From: Streptomyces zaomyceticus | GTDB taxonomy: Bacteria; Actinomycetota; Actinomycetes; Streptomycetales; Streptomycetaceae | NCBI RefSeq assembly: GCF_014656215.1 | Contig: NZ_BNBZ01000035.1 | Coordinates: 1-64,000, forward strand | Reading direction: 5' to 3' | DNA length: 64,000 bases | Part shown: positions 52,155-61,756 of the stretch, piece after piece | Position numbering within the stretch: the first letter of the stretch is position 1 | How the letters are laid out: each line of letters opens with the position of its first letter | Program-made: the position numbers and the translations under genes | Notes under the pieces: generated by a model | What the model was told of the DNA's origin: nothing | Database searches by the model: none | Seen by the model: only the letters and a program-made list of their open reading frames with translations

Positions 52155-53402
52155 GTGCCTCGACCGTTGCGCCTCATCGCCGCCACCTTCGCCCTGTTCC
52201 TCGTCACTGCCTGCAACTCCGCCTCCAGCGGCGGAAGCGGTCCCTCCTCCGTACGCGGAGTCACCGCCGACACCATCAGGGTCGGCGGCATCGTCTCCAT
52301 GACGACCGCCAGCGGCTACTCCAAGAAGGACACCGACCTCGGTGCCCGGGCCCGCTACGACCGGGCCAACGCCGAGGGCGGCGTCAACGGGCGGAAGATC
52401 GAGTACCTGGGGGCCGAGGACGACGGCCAGGACCCCGCCAGGAACCTCGCCGCGGCCCGTAAACTCGTCCAGCAGGAGAAGGTCTTCGCCGTCTCTCCCA
52501 TGAGCTCGGTCACCTTCGCGGGGGCCGACTTCCTCGACGCGCAGCAGGTCCCGACGGTGGGCTGGGGCACGCTCCCCTCGTTCTGCGGGCCCGCGCACCT
52601 CTACGGCTTCAACGGCTGCCTCGTCCCGACGCCCGGCGGCACGCTCAACCAGACCTGGCCCGAGGGACTCGCGGCCGTCCTCGGCGGCGCGCGCGGCAAG
52701 TCCGTCGCGCTGATCGCCGGTGACAACGACGCCGGCAAGTTCGGCATCCGCACCTTCACCCAGGGCTTCAAGGCGGCCGGCTTCCAGGTCCCGTACGCCA
52801 AGGCCGTGGTGCCGGCGACCTCGATGCCCAGCGACTGGTCGGCGTACACCAAGGAGATCCTCCGCTCGGGCCCCGGCGGCGGCGCGCCGCACGCCGTGGT
52901 CTCCGTGATGCAGACGCCGTACAACATCGGCCTGTTCACCGCGCTGAAGCGGTCCGGCTACAAGGGGCTCATCTCCGACCCGACGGACTACGACCCCGGG
53001 CTGCTCGCCAAGGACGCGACCAAGCAGGCCCTCGACGGGGTCCATGTGCTGTTGCAGTTCCAGCCCTTCGAGTCGGACACCCCCGCGATGCGGCAGTTCA
53101 AGGCCGACATCAGGAAGGCCGCCGGGGGCAAGGACGTACCCCTCAACATGCACATGCTCACCGGGTACATGAGCGCCGACCTCTTCCTCTCCGTCGCCGC
53201 GAAGGCGGGGAAGGACCTCACCACCGAGTCCTTCCAGAAGGCCGCGTCCGGGTTCTCCGACACCGGCACGCTCGTCGGCGACCGTGCGCTGCCCAAGGGA
53301 CAGAAGGAGAGCTTCGGCTGCGGCGCGCTCGTGCGGCTCGAGAACGGGCGCTACGAGGTGGCCGTGCCGTTCAGGTGCTATCCGCCGATCCCCTTCGGCT
53401 GA
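52155..53402 (+). CDS. Branched-chain-amino-acid-type ABC binding lipoprotein
   Basis: 415 residues from GTG 52155 with GGAGGG upstream. Lipobox LFLVTACNS near residue 20. Periplasmic-binding fold of Leu/Ile/Val-BP type (TIRVGGIVSMTTASGYSKKD; NAEGGVNGRKIEYLG; SNV-type). Ligand could be an amino acid, amide or urea-like compound. First gene of an importer operon whose next gene is a three-module fusion. Confidence 0.85.
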   Translation: MPRPLRLIAATFALFLVTACNSASSGGSGPSSVRGVTADTIRVGGIVSMTTASGYSKKDTDLGARARYDRANAEGGVNGRKIEYLGAEDDGQDPARNLAAARKLVQQEKVFAVSPMSSVTFAGADFLDAQQVPTVGWGTLPSFCGPAHLYGFNGCLVPTPGGTLNQTWPEGLAAVLGGARGKSVALIAGDNDAGKFGIRTFTQGFKAAGFQVPYAKAVVPATSMPSDWSAYTKEILRSGPGGGAPHAVVSVMQTPYNIGLFTALKRSGYKGLISDPTDYDPGLLAKDATKQALDGVHVLLQFQPFESDTPAMRQFKADIRKAAGGKDVPLNMHMLTGYMSADLFLSVAAKAGKDLTTESFQKAASGFSDTGTLVGDRALPKGQKESFGCGALVRLENGRYEVAVPFRCYPPIPFG

Positions 53403-53414
53403 GGGGCGCTTCAC

Positions 53415-56252
53415 GTGGGTGACCTGCTGGGATTCATCCTGAGCGGGCTGGTCTCGGGCGCGCTGTACGCGCTGCTCGCGACCGGCCTCGTGCTCTCCTA
53501 CTCCGCCTCCGGGCTCTTCAACTTCGCGCACGGCGCCACCGCCTATCTGTGTGCGCTGGCGTTCTACGAGCTCCACTCCGGCTTCGGCTGGCCGGCCGTC
53601 CCCACCGCACTGCTCCTGGTGTTCCTGGTGGCGCCCGGCCTCGGCTGGGGACTTGACCGACTGATGTTCAGACGGCTGGCCAAGGTCGGCGAGACGGCGC
53701 AGATCGTGGCCACCATCGGTCTCCTGGTCGCGCTGCCCGCGGCCGGACTGTGGGTGGTCGAACTCCTGGAGCGGGCGGGCGCCCCGGTCCTGCCCGCCGA
53801 GAACCAGTTCGGGCTGCCGGGCGTCGGGCCGAGCCCCGCGGTGTCCTGGCAGCCGCTCGACGGAGTGGGCATCGACTCCGACCAGCTGATCACCTGGATC
53901 GCCACCGCCCTCGCGGCGGCCGCCCTGTGGGTCCTGATGCGGCACACCCGGCTCGGCCTGCGACTGCGGGGCGCGGTCGACAACCGGGCGCTCACCGAAC
54001 TGCGCGGCATCAGCGCGGACCGGCTGTCCTCGACGGCGTGGATGCTGTCGTCGGGTCTCGCGGGCCTCGCCGGTGTCCTCGCGACCCCGCTCCTCGGGCT
54101 CTCCGCGCACGACTACACGCTGTTCCTGTTCGTCTCGGCCACCGCGGCGGTCCTCGGGCGCTTCGCGTCCGTGCCGCTCGCCTTCATCGGCGGGCTCGGC
54201 CTCGGGGTGCTGCAGAACCTGGTGGCGGGGTACGCGTCGTTCGCCGAGGGCATCACCGGCTTCCGTACGGCCGTACCGTTCCTCATCCTCTTCGCCGGTC
54301 TCGTCGTCCTGGTGCGCCGAAGGCGCCGCGCCGCGGGCACGGCCGCCGCGGACCCACCCCCGGTGGAGTATCTGGCCGGGAAGGGGTGGGGGCGCCGCTG
54401 GGGAGCGTGGGTGGTGGCCGGCGCGCTCCTCGGCACGGCGTTCTACACCGTCACGACCCCCTTCTGGAGCGGGATCCTCGCCCAAGGGCTCGCGATCGGG
54501 CTCGTGTTCATGTCGTTCACCGTGGTCACCGGCCTCGGCGCGATGGTGTCGCTGGCCCAGGCGACGTTCGTGACCGGAGCGGCCCTGGTCGCGGGACTGC
54601 TGATGAGCCACGGCTGGCCCTTTCTCGCCGCGGCGGCGGTCGGTACCGCGGCGGCGGCCCTGCTCGGCGCGGTGGTCGCCCTGCCCGCCCTGCGGCTCGG
54701 GGGCAGATCGCTGGCCCTGGCCACCCTGGCGCTCGCCTTCCTGGCGGACCAGGTGCTCTTCCAGCTCGGATGGCTCCGCAACGGCGACACCGGGTGGGAG
54801 ATCCCACGGCCGGTGGCCGGACCCGTGGACCTGGGCGACGACCGGGCCATGGGGCTCGCGCTCGTGCTGCTCAGCGGTGTGCTCGTCGCACTTCTCACCC
54901 GGCTGCGGGGCTCCCGCTGGGGCCGGGCCATGCTGGCGGTCCGCTCGGCCCCGGAGGCCGCCGCGGCGTCGGGGGTGTCGGTGGTACGGACGAAACTGCT
55001 GCTGTTCGCGGTGTCCGCGGGCCTCGCGGGCTTCGGAGGGGTGCTGTACGCCTCGTACAACACCCGGATCACGGCCACGGACTTCACGGCGATGACGGGC
55101 CTGGTGTGGCTGGCCGTCGTGGTCGCGGCGGGGGTGCGCAGGCCGCAGTTCGCGGTGGTGGCGGGGCTGGTCTTCGCGGTGGCCCCGCATCTGTTGACCA
55201 CGTACGTGACGGAGTCCCCGCATCTGCCGGTGATCCTGTTCGGTCTGGCCGGGCTCGCGCTGGCGAACGACCCGGACGGATACTGCGCCGCGCTGCCGTC
55301 GAGACGCGCGGCCCGGCACGCCGTGAAACGGGGGACGGTGGCGCGGAGCGGGACCGCCGCCACCGCGCGGGCGGGCGGGGGCCGGTCCGCGCCGCTGCTC
55401 GCGCGGACGGTCGAGCCGTACGCCGTCGGCGCCGCCGGCACCGCACCGGGAACGGCCGAAGGCCCTGGCGCGGCGCCGAGCGTGCGCGACTCGAGCGACG
55501 GCCACGGCGGGGCGCCGACCGCACTTGGGTCGCGAGGCGGCCAGGGCGAGGCGCCGGGCGCGCTCGAACTGAACGGTGTGCACGCCGGGTACGGCGGCGC
55601 GCCCGTGCTGCGCGGGGTGGATCTCGTGGTGCGCGGCGGTGAGGTGCTGGTGCTGCTCGGCCCCAACGGGGCCGGGAAGTCCACCCTCTGCCGGGTGGCG
55701 GCGGGGCTGCTGCGGCCGGCCGGCGGCCTCGTACGGGTGCGGGCCGAGGACGCCACGCGCGATGGGGCGGTCGCCCGGGCGCGCCGGGGGGTACGGCTGG
55801 CTCCCGAGGGGAGGGGGATCTTCGCCGGGCTGTCGATCGAGGAGAACCTGGCCCTGCAGCTGACGGCGGCGGAGGACCGGGACGCCGTGTACGCGCGGTT
55901 CCCCGCGCTCGCCGCCCGCCGCGCCGTCGCCGCGGGGTCCCTGTCGGGCGGGGAACAGCAGCTCCTGGCCCTCGCCCCGCTCCTCCAGCGGCCGCCGGCG
56001 GTCCTCGTCGCCGACGAACCCTCCCTCGGCCTCGCCCCGCGCGTCGTGGACGAGGTCTTCCGTCTCCTGACCGAACTCCGCGGCCACGGCACCGCGCTGG
56101 TCCTCGTCGAGGAGAAGGCGGCCGAGGTCCTCGGCATCGCCGACACCGTCGCGTACCTCGCGCAGGGTGAGATCGCCTGGTCCGGGCCGCGGTCCGAAGT
56201 GGACCGGGACCGGCTCGCCGAGGCCTACCTGGGGACGGGAGTCCGCCGATGA
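53415..56252 (+). CDS. LivH-LivM-LivF fusion: two permeases and one ATPase in a single chain
   Basis: 945 residues from GTG 53415. Residues ~1-300 are a LivH permease (FILSGLVSGALYALLATGLV; GLRLRGAVDNRALTELRGIS). Residues ~335-625 are a LivM permease (FTVVTGLGAMVSLAQATFVT; AMLAVRSAPEAAAASGVSVV). After a ~95-residue Gly/Ala/Pro linker, residues ~715-945 are a LivF ATPase (Walker A GPNGAGKST; LSGGEQQLLALA; Walker B VLVADEPSLGL). Separate genes in most bacteria; fused here, fixing stoichiometry. Stop overlaps the LivG start (ATGA). Confidence 0.9.
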   Translation: MGDLLGFILSGLVSGALYALLATGLVLSYSASGLFNFAHGATAYLCALAFYELHSGFGWPAVPTALLLVFLVAPGLGWGLDRLMFRRLAKVGETAQIVATIGLLVALPAAGLWVVELLERAGAPVLPAENQFGLPGVGPSPAVSWQPLDGVGIDSDQLITWIATALAAAALWVLMRHTRLGLRLRGAVDNRALTELRGISADRLSSTAWMLSSGLAGLAGVLATPLLGLSAHDYTLFLFVSATAAVLGRFASVPLAFIGGLGLGVLQNLVAGYASFAEGITGFRTAVPFLILFAGLVVLVRRRRRAAGTAAADPPPVEYLAGKGWGRRWGAWVVAGALLGTAFYTVTTPFWSGILAQGLAIGLVFMSFTVVTGLGAMVSLAQATFVTGAALVAGLLMSHGWPFLAAAAVGTAAAALLGAVVALPALRLGGRSLALATLALAFLADQVLFQLGWLRNGDTGWEIPRPVAGPVDLGDDRAMGLALVLLSGVLVALLTRLRGSRWGRAMLAVRSAPEAAAASGVSVVRTKLLLFAVSAGLAGFGGVLYASYNTRITATDFTAMTGLVWLAVVVAAGVRRPQFAVVAGLVFAVAPHLLTTYVTESPHLPVILFGLAGLALANDPDGYCAALPSRRAARHAVKRGTVARSGTAATARAGGGRSAPLLARTVEPYAVGAAGTAPGTAEGPGAAPSVRDSSDGHGGAPTALGSRGGQGEAPGALELNGVHAGYGGAPVLRGVDLVVRGGEVLVLLGPNGAGKSTLCRVAAGLLRPAGGLVRVRAEDATRDGAVARARRGVRLAPEGRGIFAGLSIEENLALQLTAAEDRDAVYARFPALAARRAVAAGSLSGGEQQLLALAPLLQRPPAVLVADEPSLGLAPRVVDEVFRLLTELRGHGTALVLVEEKAAEVLGIADTVAYLAQGEIAWSGPRSEVDRDRLAEAYLGTGVRR

Positions 56253-57013
56253 ACCGGCCTCTGCTCCGCGCGAGCGGGATCGACGTACGCTTCGGCGGTG
56301 TCCACGCCCTGCGTGACGTGACGGTCTCCGTCGGCCCCGGTGAGATCTGCGGCCTCATCGGGCCCAACGGCGCCGGCAAGACGACGCTGTTCGACGTGGT
56401 GTCCGGGATACGGCGGCCGGACGCCGGAACGGTCGAGTACGACGGTACGGACATGACCCGCCGATCCCCGTCGTGGCGGGCCCGGCACGGTGTCCGCCGC
56501 ACCTTCCAACGCCAGCAGCTCTTCGGTCAGTTGACCGTCGCGGACAATCTCGTCGTGGCCCAGGACTGGCGGGGCGGAGCGAGGTCCGAAACGCGCCGCC
56601 GGCGGGAGCGGGCCGCCGCCGTGCTCCACGACTGCGGCCTCGACGCACTCGCCGACTCGTACGCCGGAGCCCTGCCCGTCGGCCAGGCCCGGATGGTCGA
56701 GCTGGCCCGCGCGCTCGCCGATCCGCCCCGGGTCCTGCTCCTGGACGAGCCCGCGTCCGGGACGACCGCCGGGGAACGCCGCGAACTCGCCGCCGTCATC
56801 CGCCGTACGGCCGAGGAGGAGAACTGCGCTGTGCTGCTCGTCGAGCACGACGTGGCCTTCGTGATGGAGCTGTGTTCACGTGTCGTGGTGCTCGATCTCG
56901 GACGGGTTCTCGCCGAAGGGTCGGCGGCCGAGGTCCGGGCGGACCCGGTGGTACGGGAGGCGTATCTGGGCGCGGGGCCCGGCAGCGCGGAGGGCGATCC
57001 CCCCGACCGCTGA
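56249..57013 (+). CDS. livG: LivG-type ABC ATPase
   Basis: 254 residues from ATG 56249 overlapping the fusion gene. Walker A GPNGAGKTTLFDVVSGI, Walker B LLLDEPASG, switch His VEHDVAFVM. The usual signature LSGGQ is LPVGQARM here, a change seen in some LivG proteins that may lower activity. Partners the LivF half of the fusion. Confidence 0.88.
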   Translation: MNRPLLRASGIDVRFGGVHALRDVTVSVGPGEICGLIGPNGAGKTTLFDVVSGIRRPDAGTVEYDGTDMTRRSPSWRARHGVRRTFQRQQLFGQLTVADNLVVAQDWRGGARSETRRRRERAAAVLHDCGLDALADSYAGALPVGQARMVELARALADPPRVLLLDEPASGTTAGERRELAAVIRRTAEEENCAVLLVEHDVAFVMELCSRVVVLDLGRVLAEGSAAEVRADPVVREAYLGAGPGSAEGDPPDR

Positions 57014-57178
57014 CGCGGGGCCACCGCTCGCCACCCGGTCACCGCGCCACGTGCGGGGCGCCGTGCCGGACCCGGCCGGCGGGGGCCGCTCGGAGCACGC
57101 GCCCTTTCGGGTCGCCCGGGCGAGGCGCCGTCGACAGGGCCGACTCCGGCCGTCAGACTGATCGCGGAGGTGACGCGG

Positions 57179-58003
57179 GTGGTGGAGCCGGTGGAAATGC
57201 GGGCCGCTGTTCGGGAGACGTACGGTCCGGCCGACCTCAGTGCGGTCCCGGTGTTCGCCGGAGGGTTCATCAACTTCGGCTACTGGCGCTCGATCGACCT
57301 CGCGGGGCCGCTCACGGTCGACGACCGGGTCCGCAGCCAGGAGGACATGTACCGGCAGGTGCTCGACGCCGCCGGTCCGCTCGCCGGCCGACGGATCGTC
57401 GAGGTCGGCTGCGGGCTCGGCGTCGGCTGCGCGCTCGCCCTGCGCGAGTACGGTCCGGAGCGGGTGACCGGTATGGACATCCATCCGCAACAGCTGGACC
57501 GGGCCCGCCGGGCCAACGCGGATCTGCTGGACACCTCGCCGTCGGGGCTTCGCTTCGTCCGCGGCGCGGCGGAGCGGATGCCCTTCGACGACGGCGAGTT
57601 CGACGTGGTCCACAGCGTCGAGGCCGCCCAGCACTTCGACGACATGACCGCCTTCACCCGGGAGGCGGCCCGCGTGCTGCGACCCGGCGGGCGGGTGGTC
57701 GTCGCGAGCTTCTTCACCCCGGACGACGACCCGGCCCACGGGGCGCGGCTCGCGTCGTACCTGGAGACGTTCGCCGACGGGCTGGACATCGCGCGTCCCG
57801 TCACGCTCGTGACCGACGCGTTCACCCGGGCCGGCCTGACGGACGCGCGGGCCGAATCCATCGGGCCTGACGTGTGGCAGGGCTGGGACCGCTGGTTGTC
57901 GGACCAGTGGAAGCCGGGCACATGGCCGCGCAACTTCCTGAAGGCCTACGAGCAGCGCATCCTCGACTACTACGTCGTCACGGCCACCCGCCCCCGGGAC
58001 TGA
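57179..58003 (+). CDS. SAM-dependent methyltransferase
   Basis: 274 residues from GTG 57179, placed 8 bases after GGAGG (57166-57170); GTG 57170 is too close. Class I fold: VEVGCGLGVGCALALREYG, MDIHPQQLDRARRAN, and FDVVHSVEAAQHFDDM. The N-terminal FINFGYW resembles small-molecule O- or C-methyltransferases. Substrate unknown. Stands alone between importer and tsaD-like gene. Confidence 0.85.
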   Translation: MVEPVEMRAAVRETYGPADLSAVPVFAGGFINFGYWRSIDLAGPLTVDDRVRSQEDMYRQVLDAAGPLAGRRIVEVGCGLGVGCALALREYGPERVTGMDIHPQQLDRARRANADLLDTSPSGLRFVRGAAERMPFDDGEFDVVHSVEAAQHFDDMTAFTREAARVLRPGGRVVVASFFTPDDDPAHGARLASYLETFADGLDIARPVTLVTDAFTRAGLTDARAESIGPDVWQGWDRWLSDQWKPGTWPRNFLKAYEQRILDYYVVTATRPRD

Positions 58004-58054
58004 TCCCGGGACCGGACCCGGGATCCCGCCCGTGGCCGCGCCGGTCGAAGGCTT

Positions 58055-58088
58055 CTTGCACATATATTGCAAGTACAGGGTATGTGCA
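58055..58088. promoter_or_regulatory. Nur-box-like and dyad elements before the tsaD paralogue
   Basis: TTGCAC-ATATA-TTGCAA (58056-58072) fits the published Nur consensus tTGCaa-N5-ttGCAA of Streptomyces. A second symmetry, TGCACATA (58057-58064) with TATGTGCA (58081-58088), overlaps it. Both stand in an unusually AT-rich patch directly before the ribosome site. Confidence 0.6.
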
Positions 58089-58102
58089 GAAGGAGTGCTG
58101 TG

Positions 58103-59173
58103 GTGAGCGGACCGGTGGTGCTGGGGATCGAGTCGTCGTGCGACGAGACCGGTGCGGGGATCGTGCGGGACGGGAAGCTGCTCGCGCACGTCGTGGCGTC
58201 GAGCATGGACGAGCACGCGCGGTTCGGCGGCGTGGTGCCGGAGATCGCCGCCCGGGCCCACCTCCAGTCCTTCAACCCGGTCGTCCGGGAGGCGCTCGAC
58301 CGGGCGGGGCTCCGGCTCGGCCAGATCGACGCGGTCGCCGTCACCACGGGGCCCGGCCTCTCGGGCGCGCTGCAGGTGGGGCTCGCCGGGGCGAAGACCC
58401 TGGCCTACGCGGCGGGGGTGCCGCTCTACGGGGTGCACCACCTCGCCGGGCACGTCGCCGCCGACACCCTGGAGCACGGCCCGCTGCCCGAGCCGTGCGT
58501 GGTGCTGATCGTCTCCGGCGGCCACACCTCCCTGCTCCTCGTGCGCGACCTCGTAAGGGATCCGATCCTGCACCTCGGCGACACCCTCGACGACGCCGCG
58601 GGGGAGTGCTTCGACAAGGTCGCCCGCATCCTCGGTCTGCCCTACCCCGGCGGCCCCGCCATCGACCGGGCCGCGCGCGACGGCGACCCGAAGGCCGTCG
58701 CCTTCCCCCGGCCCCTCACCCGGCCCGGCGACGACCCGTACGCCTTCTCCTTCTCCGGGCTCAAGACCGCCGCGGCCCGCTGGGTGGAGAAGCACCACCT
58801 CCGGGGCGAGCGGCTCCCGGTCGCCGACGCCGCCGCCGCGCTCCAGGAGGCCGTCGCGGACGTGCTCGGCCGCAAGGCGCTCGCGGCCTGCCGCGCGTAC
58901 GACGTGAAGACGCTCGTCGTGGTCGGCGGCGTCGCCGCGAACTCCCGCGTCCGCGCCCTGACCGAGCGCCGGTGCGCGGCGGCCGGCGTCGAGCTGCGCG
59001 TACCGCCCCTGACCCTGTGCACCGACAACGGCGCCATGATCGCCGCCGTCGGCGACCTCCTCGTACGCTCCGGAGCCGAACCGGCGCCGCTGGACGTGTC
59101 CGTCGACCCGTCCGCACCCCTCGCCTACGCCTCCCTCAACCCACTCGCCGCGCCACCCGCGCGAGTCGCCTGA
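58103..59173 (+). CDS. TsaD-family threonylcarbamoyltransferase, likely second copy
   Basis: 356 residues from GTG 58103 (AAGGAG 7 bases upstream). Conserved TsaD features: IESSCDETGAGIVRDGKLLA, metal histidines in VHHLAGHVAA, VSGGHTSLLLV, LDDAAGECFDKVARIL, SFSGLKTA and TDNGAMIA. By family, TsaD with TsaB/TsaE adds threonylcarbamoyl to tRNA A37. Here no tsaB, tsaE, rimI or groES neighbours are present, and the motif HLAGH differs from the HLASH I remember in canonical Streptomyces TsaD, so a paralogue is likely. Preceded by a Nur-box-like site. Confidence 0.85.
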   Translation: MSGPVVLGIESSCDETGAGIVRDGKLLAHVVASSMDEHARFGGVVPEIAARAHLQSFNPVVREALDRAGLRLGQIDAVAVTTGPGLSGALQVGLAGAKTLAYAAGVPLYGVHHLAGHVAADTLEHGPLPEPCVVLIVSGGHTSLLLVRDLVRDPILHLGDTLDDAAGECFDKVARILGLPYPGGPAIDRAARDGDPKAVAFPRPLTRPGDDPYAFSFSGLKTAAARWVEKHHLRGERLPVADAAAALQEAVADVLGRKALAACRAYDVKTLVVVGGVAANSRVRALTERRCAAAGVELRVPPLTLCTDNGAMIAAVGDLLVRSGAEPAPLDVSVDPSAPLAYASLNPLAAPPARVA

Positions 59174-59211
59174 GGACAGCCCCCGGCGGGACGCCCGGCA
59201 GCCGTCCTACC

Positions 59212-59251
59212 GAGGTCCGGGCCGGACGGTGGTACGTCCGGCCCGGACCTC
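59212..59251. terminator. Bidirectional 17-bp hairpin terminator
   Basis: GAGGTCCGGGCCGGACG pairs perfectly with CGTCCGGCCCGGACCTC over a 6-base loop between the convergent tsaD-like and metE genes. Confidence 0.88.
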
Positions 59252-59257
59252 ACAGCA

Positions 59258-61582
59258 TCAGCCGTTGCCGGCCGTCAGCTCCGCCCTGATCTCGCGCGCG
59301 GCCGCGACGAGGTTCTCCAGCGAGGCACGGGTCTCGGTCCAGCCACGGGTCTTCAGCCCGCAGTCGGGGTTGACCCAGAGCCGCTCGGCGGGGATCGCCT
59401 CAAGTCCCTTGCGCAGCAGGGAAGCGGCCTCCTCGGCGGCGGGGACCCGGGGGGAGTGGATGTCCCAGACTCCGGGGCCGGCCTCCCGGGGATATCCGTG
59501 CGCGGCCAGTTCACCGGCGACCTGCATGTGGGAGCGGGCGGCCTCCAGGCTGATGACATCGGCGTCCAGGTCGTCGATGGCCTGGACGATGTCGCCGAAC
59601 TCCGCGTAGCACATATGGGTGTGGATCTGGGTGTCCGGCCGGACCCCACTGGTGGTGAGGCGGAACGACTCGGTCGCCCAGGCCAGATAGGCGGCGTGGT
59701 CGGCCGCGCGCAGCGGAAGGGTCTCGCGAAGGGCGGGTTCGTCGACCTGGATGACCGAAGTCCCTGCCGCTTCCAGGTCGTTCACCTCGTCGCGCAGGGC
59801 GAGCGCCACCTGCCGGGCCGTGTCGCCGAGCGGCTGGTCGTCGCGGACGAAGGACCAGGCGAGCATGGTCACCGGACCGGTCAGCATGCCCTTGACCGGC
59901 TTCGCGGTCTGCGCCTGGGCGTACGTCGTCCAGCCCACGGTCATCGGTCCGGGGCGGGAGATGTCGCCGGCCAGGACCGGGGGCCGGACGTAGCGAGTGC
60001 CGTACGACTGGACCCAGCCGTGCCGGGTGGCGACATAGCCCGTGAGCTGCTCGGCGAAGTACTGCACCATGTCGTTGCGTTCGGGCTCGCCGTGCACCAG
60101 GACGTCGATGCCGGTCTTCTCCTGGAAGGAGAGGACCTCCCGGATCTCGTCCTTGATCCGTTCCTCGTAGCCGGCCGCGTCGATCCGTCCGGCCCGGAGG
60201 TCGGCGCGGGCCGTGCGGAGCTCGTCGGTCTGCGGGAACGAGCCGATCGTGGTGGTCGGCAGCACAGGAAGGTCCAGGTGGGCGCGCTGGGCGGCGGACC
60301 GCTCGGCGTACCCCTGGGAGCGCCGCCCGTCGGCGTCGGTGACGGCCGAGGCGCGGGCACGGACGGCGGGGTCGCGGGTGATGGCGGAGCCGGCTCGGGA
60401 GGCGAGGTCGGCGCGGTTGGCGGCCAGCTCGGCGGTGATCGCGTCGGTGCCCTGCGCGAGACCGCGGGCGAGGGTGGCGACCTCGGTGCCCTTCTGGCGG
60501 GCGAAGGACAGCCAGCGCCGGATCTGCGGGTCGACGTCGCGTTCGGCGGTCGCGTCCAGCGGGACGTGCAGCAGTGAGCAGGACGCGGAGACGTCGACCC
60601 GGTCGGCCAGTCCGAGCAGGGTGCCGAGCGTGGCGAGGGACTTCTGGTAGTCGTTGATCCAGATGTTGCGGCCGTCGACCACACCGGCGACCAGGCGCCT
60701 GCCGGGGAGCCCCCCGACGGCGGCGAGGTCGTCCAGGTTCGCGGCGGCGGCGCCGGTGAAGTCGAGCGCGAGGCCTTCGACGGGTGCCGCGGCGAGTACC
60801 TGGAGGGCTTCGCCGAGCCGGTCGAAGTACGAGGCGACGAGCAGCCGGGGCCGGTCGGTGGCACCGCCCAGGTCGCGGTACGCGCGGGCGGCGGCGTTCA
60901 GTTCGGCCGGGGTGCGGTCCTGGACCAGGGCGGGCTCGTCCAGCTGCACCCACTCGGCGCCCGCCGCGCGCAGTTCGGCGAGCACCTGGGCGTACACGGG
61001 CAGCAGCCGGTCGAGGAGGGTCAGCGGCTCGAAGTCCGCGGCGACGCCGGGGGCGGGCTTGGCGAGCAGGAGGTAGGTGAGGGGGCCGACGAGGACCGGT
61101 CGGGCGGTGTGCCCGAGTGCGAGGGCCTCCGTCAGCTCGGCGACCTGCTTGGTGGAGTCGGCGGTGAAGACGGTGTCGGGGCCCAGTTCGGGGACCAGGT
61201 AGTGGTAGTTGGTGTCGAACCACTTGGTCATCTCCAGCGGGGCGACGTCCTGTGTGCCGCGCGCCATCGCGAAGTACCCGTCGAGCGCGTCCGCCGCGAC
61301 GGCGGCGCGGTGGCGTGCGGGGACCGCACCGACCATGACACTGGTGTCCAGGACATGGTCGTAGTACGAGAAGTCGCCGGTCGGCACCTCGTGGACGCCG
61401 GCGTCGGTCAGCTGACGCCAGTTGGCGCGGCGCAGGTCGGCCGCGGCCTGCCGGAGGGCGTCCGCGGTGACGCGGCCCTTCCAGTAGCCCTCGACGGCCT
61501 TCTTCAGTTCGCGGTTCCGCCCCTGACGGGGGTAGCCGTACACGGTGGCGCGTACGGCCGCGGCTGCGGGCTTCGGTGTCAC
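59258..61582 (-). CDS. metE: Cobalamin-independent methionine synthase
   Basis: 774 residues from GTG 61582 with GAAGGAG upstream; matches the usual MetE length. Two TIM barrels; start YGYPRQGRNRELKKAVEGYW, later LPTTTIGSFPQTDELR, and zinc ligands in IHTHMCYAEFG, EAARSHM and NPDCGLKTRGW. Transfers methyl from methyltetrahydrofolate to homocysteine. It is preceded by a cobalamin riboswitch, as in organisms that also have B12-dependent MetH. Confidence 0.95.
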   Translation of the reverse strand: MTPKPAAAAVRATVYGYPRQGRNRELKKAVEGYWKGRVTADALRQAAADLRRANWRQLTDAGVHEVPTGDFSYYDHVLDTSVMVGAVPARHRAAVAADALDGYFAMARGTQDVAPLEMTKWFDTNYHYLVPELGPDTVFTADSTKQVAELTEALALGHTARPVLVGPLTYLLLAKPAPGVAADFEPLTLLDRLLPVYAQVLAELRAAGAEWVQLDEPALVQDRTPAELNAAARAYRDLGGATDRPRLLVASYFDRLGEALQVLAAAPVEGLALDFTGAAAANLDDLAAVGGLPGRRLVAGVVDGRNIWINDYQKSLATLGTLLGLADRVDVSASCSLLHVPLDATAERDVDPQIRRWLSFARQKGTEVATLARGLAQGTDAITAELAANRADLASRAGSAITRDPAVRARASAVTDADGRRSQGYAERSAAQRAHLDLPVLPTTTIGSFPQTDELRTARADLRAGRIDAAGYEERIKDEIREVLSFQEKTGIDVLVHGEPERNDMVQYFAEQLTGYVATRHGWVQSYGTRYVRPPVLAGDISRPGPMTVGWTTYAQAQTAKPVKGMLTGPVTMLAWSFVRDDQPLGDTARQVALALRDEVNDLEAAGTSVIQVDEPALRETLPLRAADHAAYLAWATESFRLTTSGVRPDTQIHTHMCYAEFGDIVQAIDDLDADVISLEAARSHMQVAGELAAHGYPREAGPGVWDIHSPRVPAAEEAASLLRKGLEAIPAERLWVNPDCGLKTRGWTETRASLENLVAAAREIRAELTAGNG

Positions 61583-61756
61583 GGAACTCTCCTTCGCGAG
61601 ATGTGTCCTGAACATCCCGGGGACGGAACGCGGACGCGAAGGAGAACGACAGAACGGGCGGCCCACGTCGCGGGGGTCCCGCACGTGCCGCTCGCCGTGT
61701 ACGCCGACCCGCCCACGAGGTCACCGAGATGTCCGCACGGGAATCGTCCGCGTGCG

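Noticed and set aside
51330..56087. Minus-strand open frame of 1585 codons opposite the Liv importer
   Set aside because: Antisense to well-recognised transport genes; composition is dominated by Arg/Gly/Ala/Glu as in typical GC-skew shadows, without ribosome site or domains.
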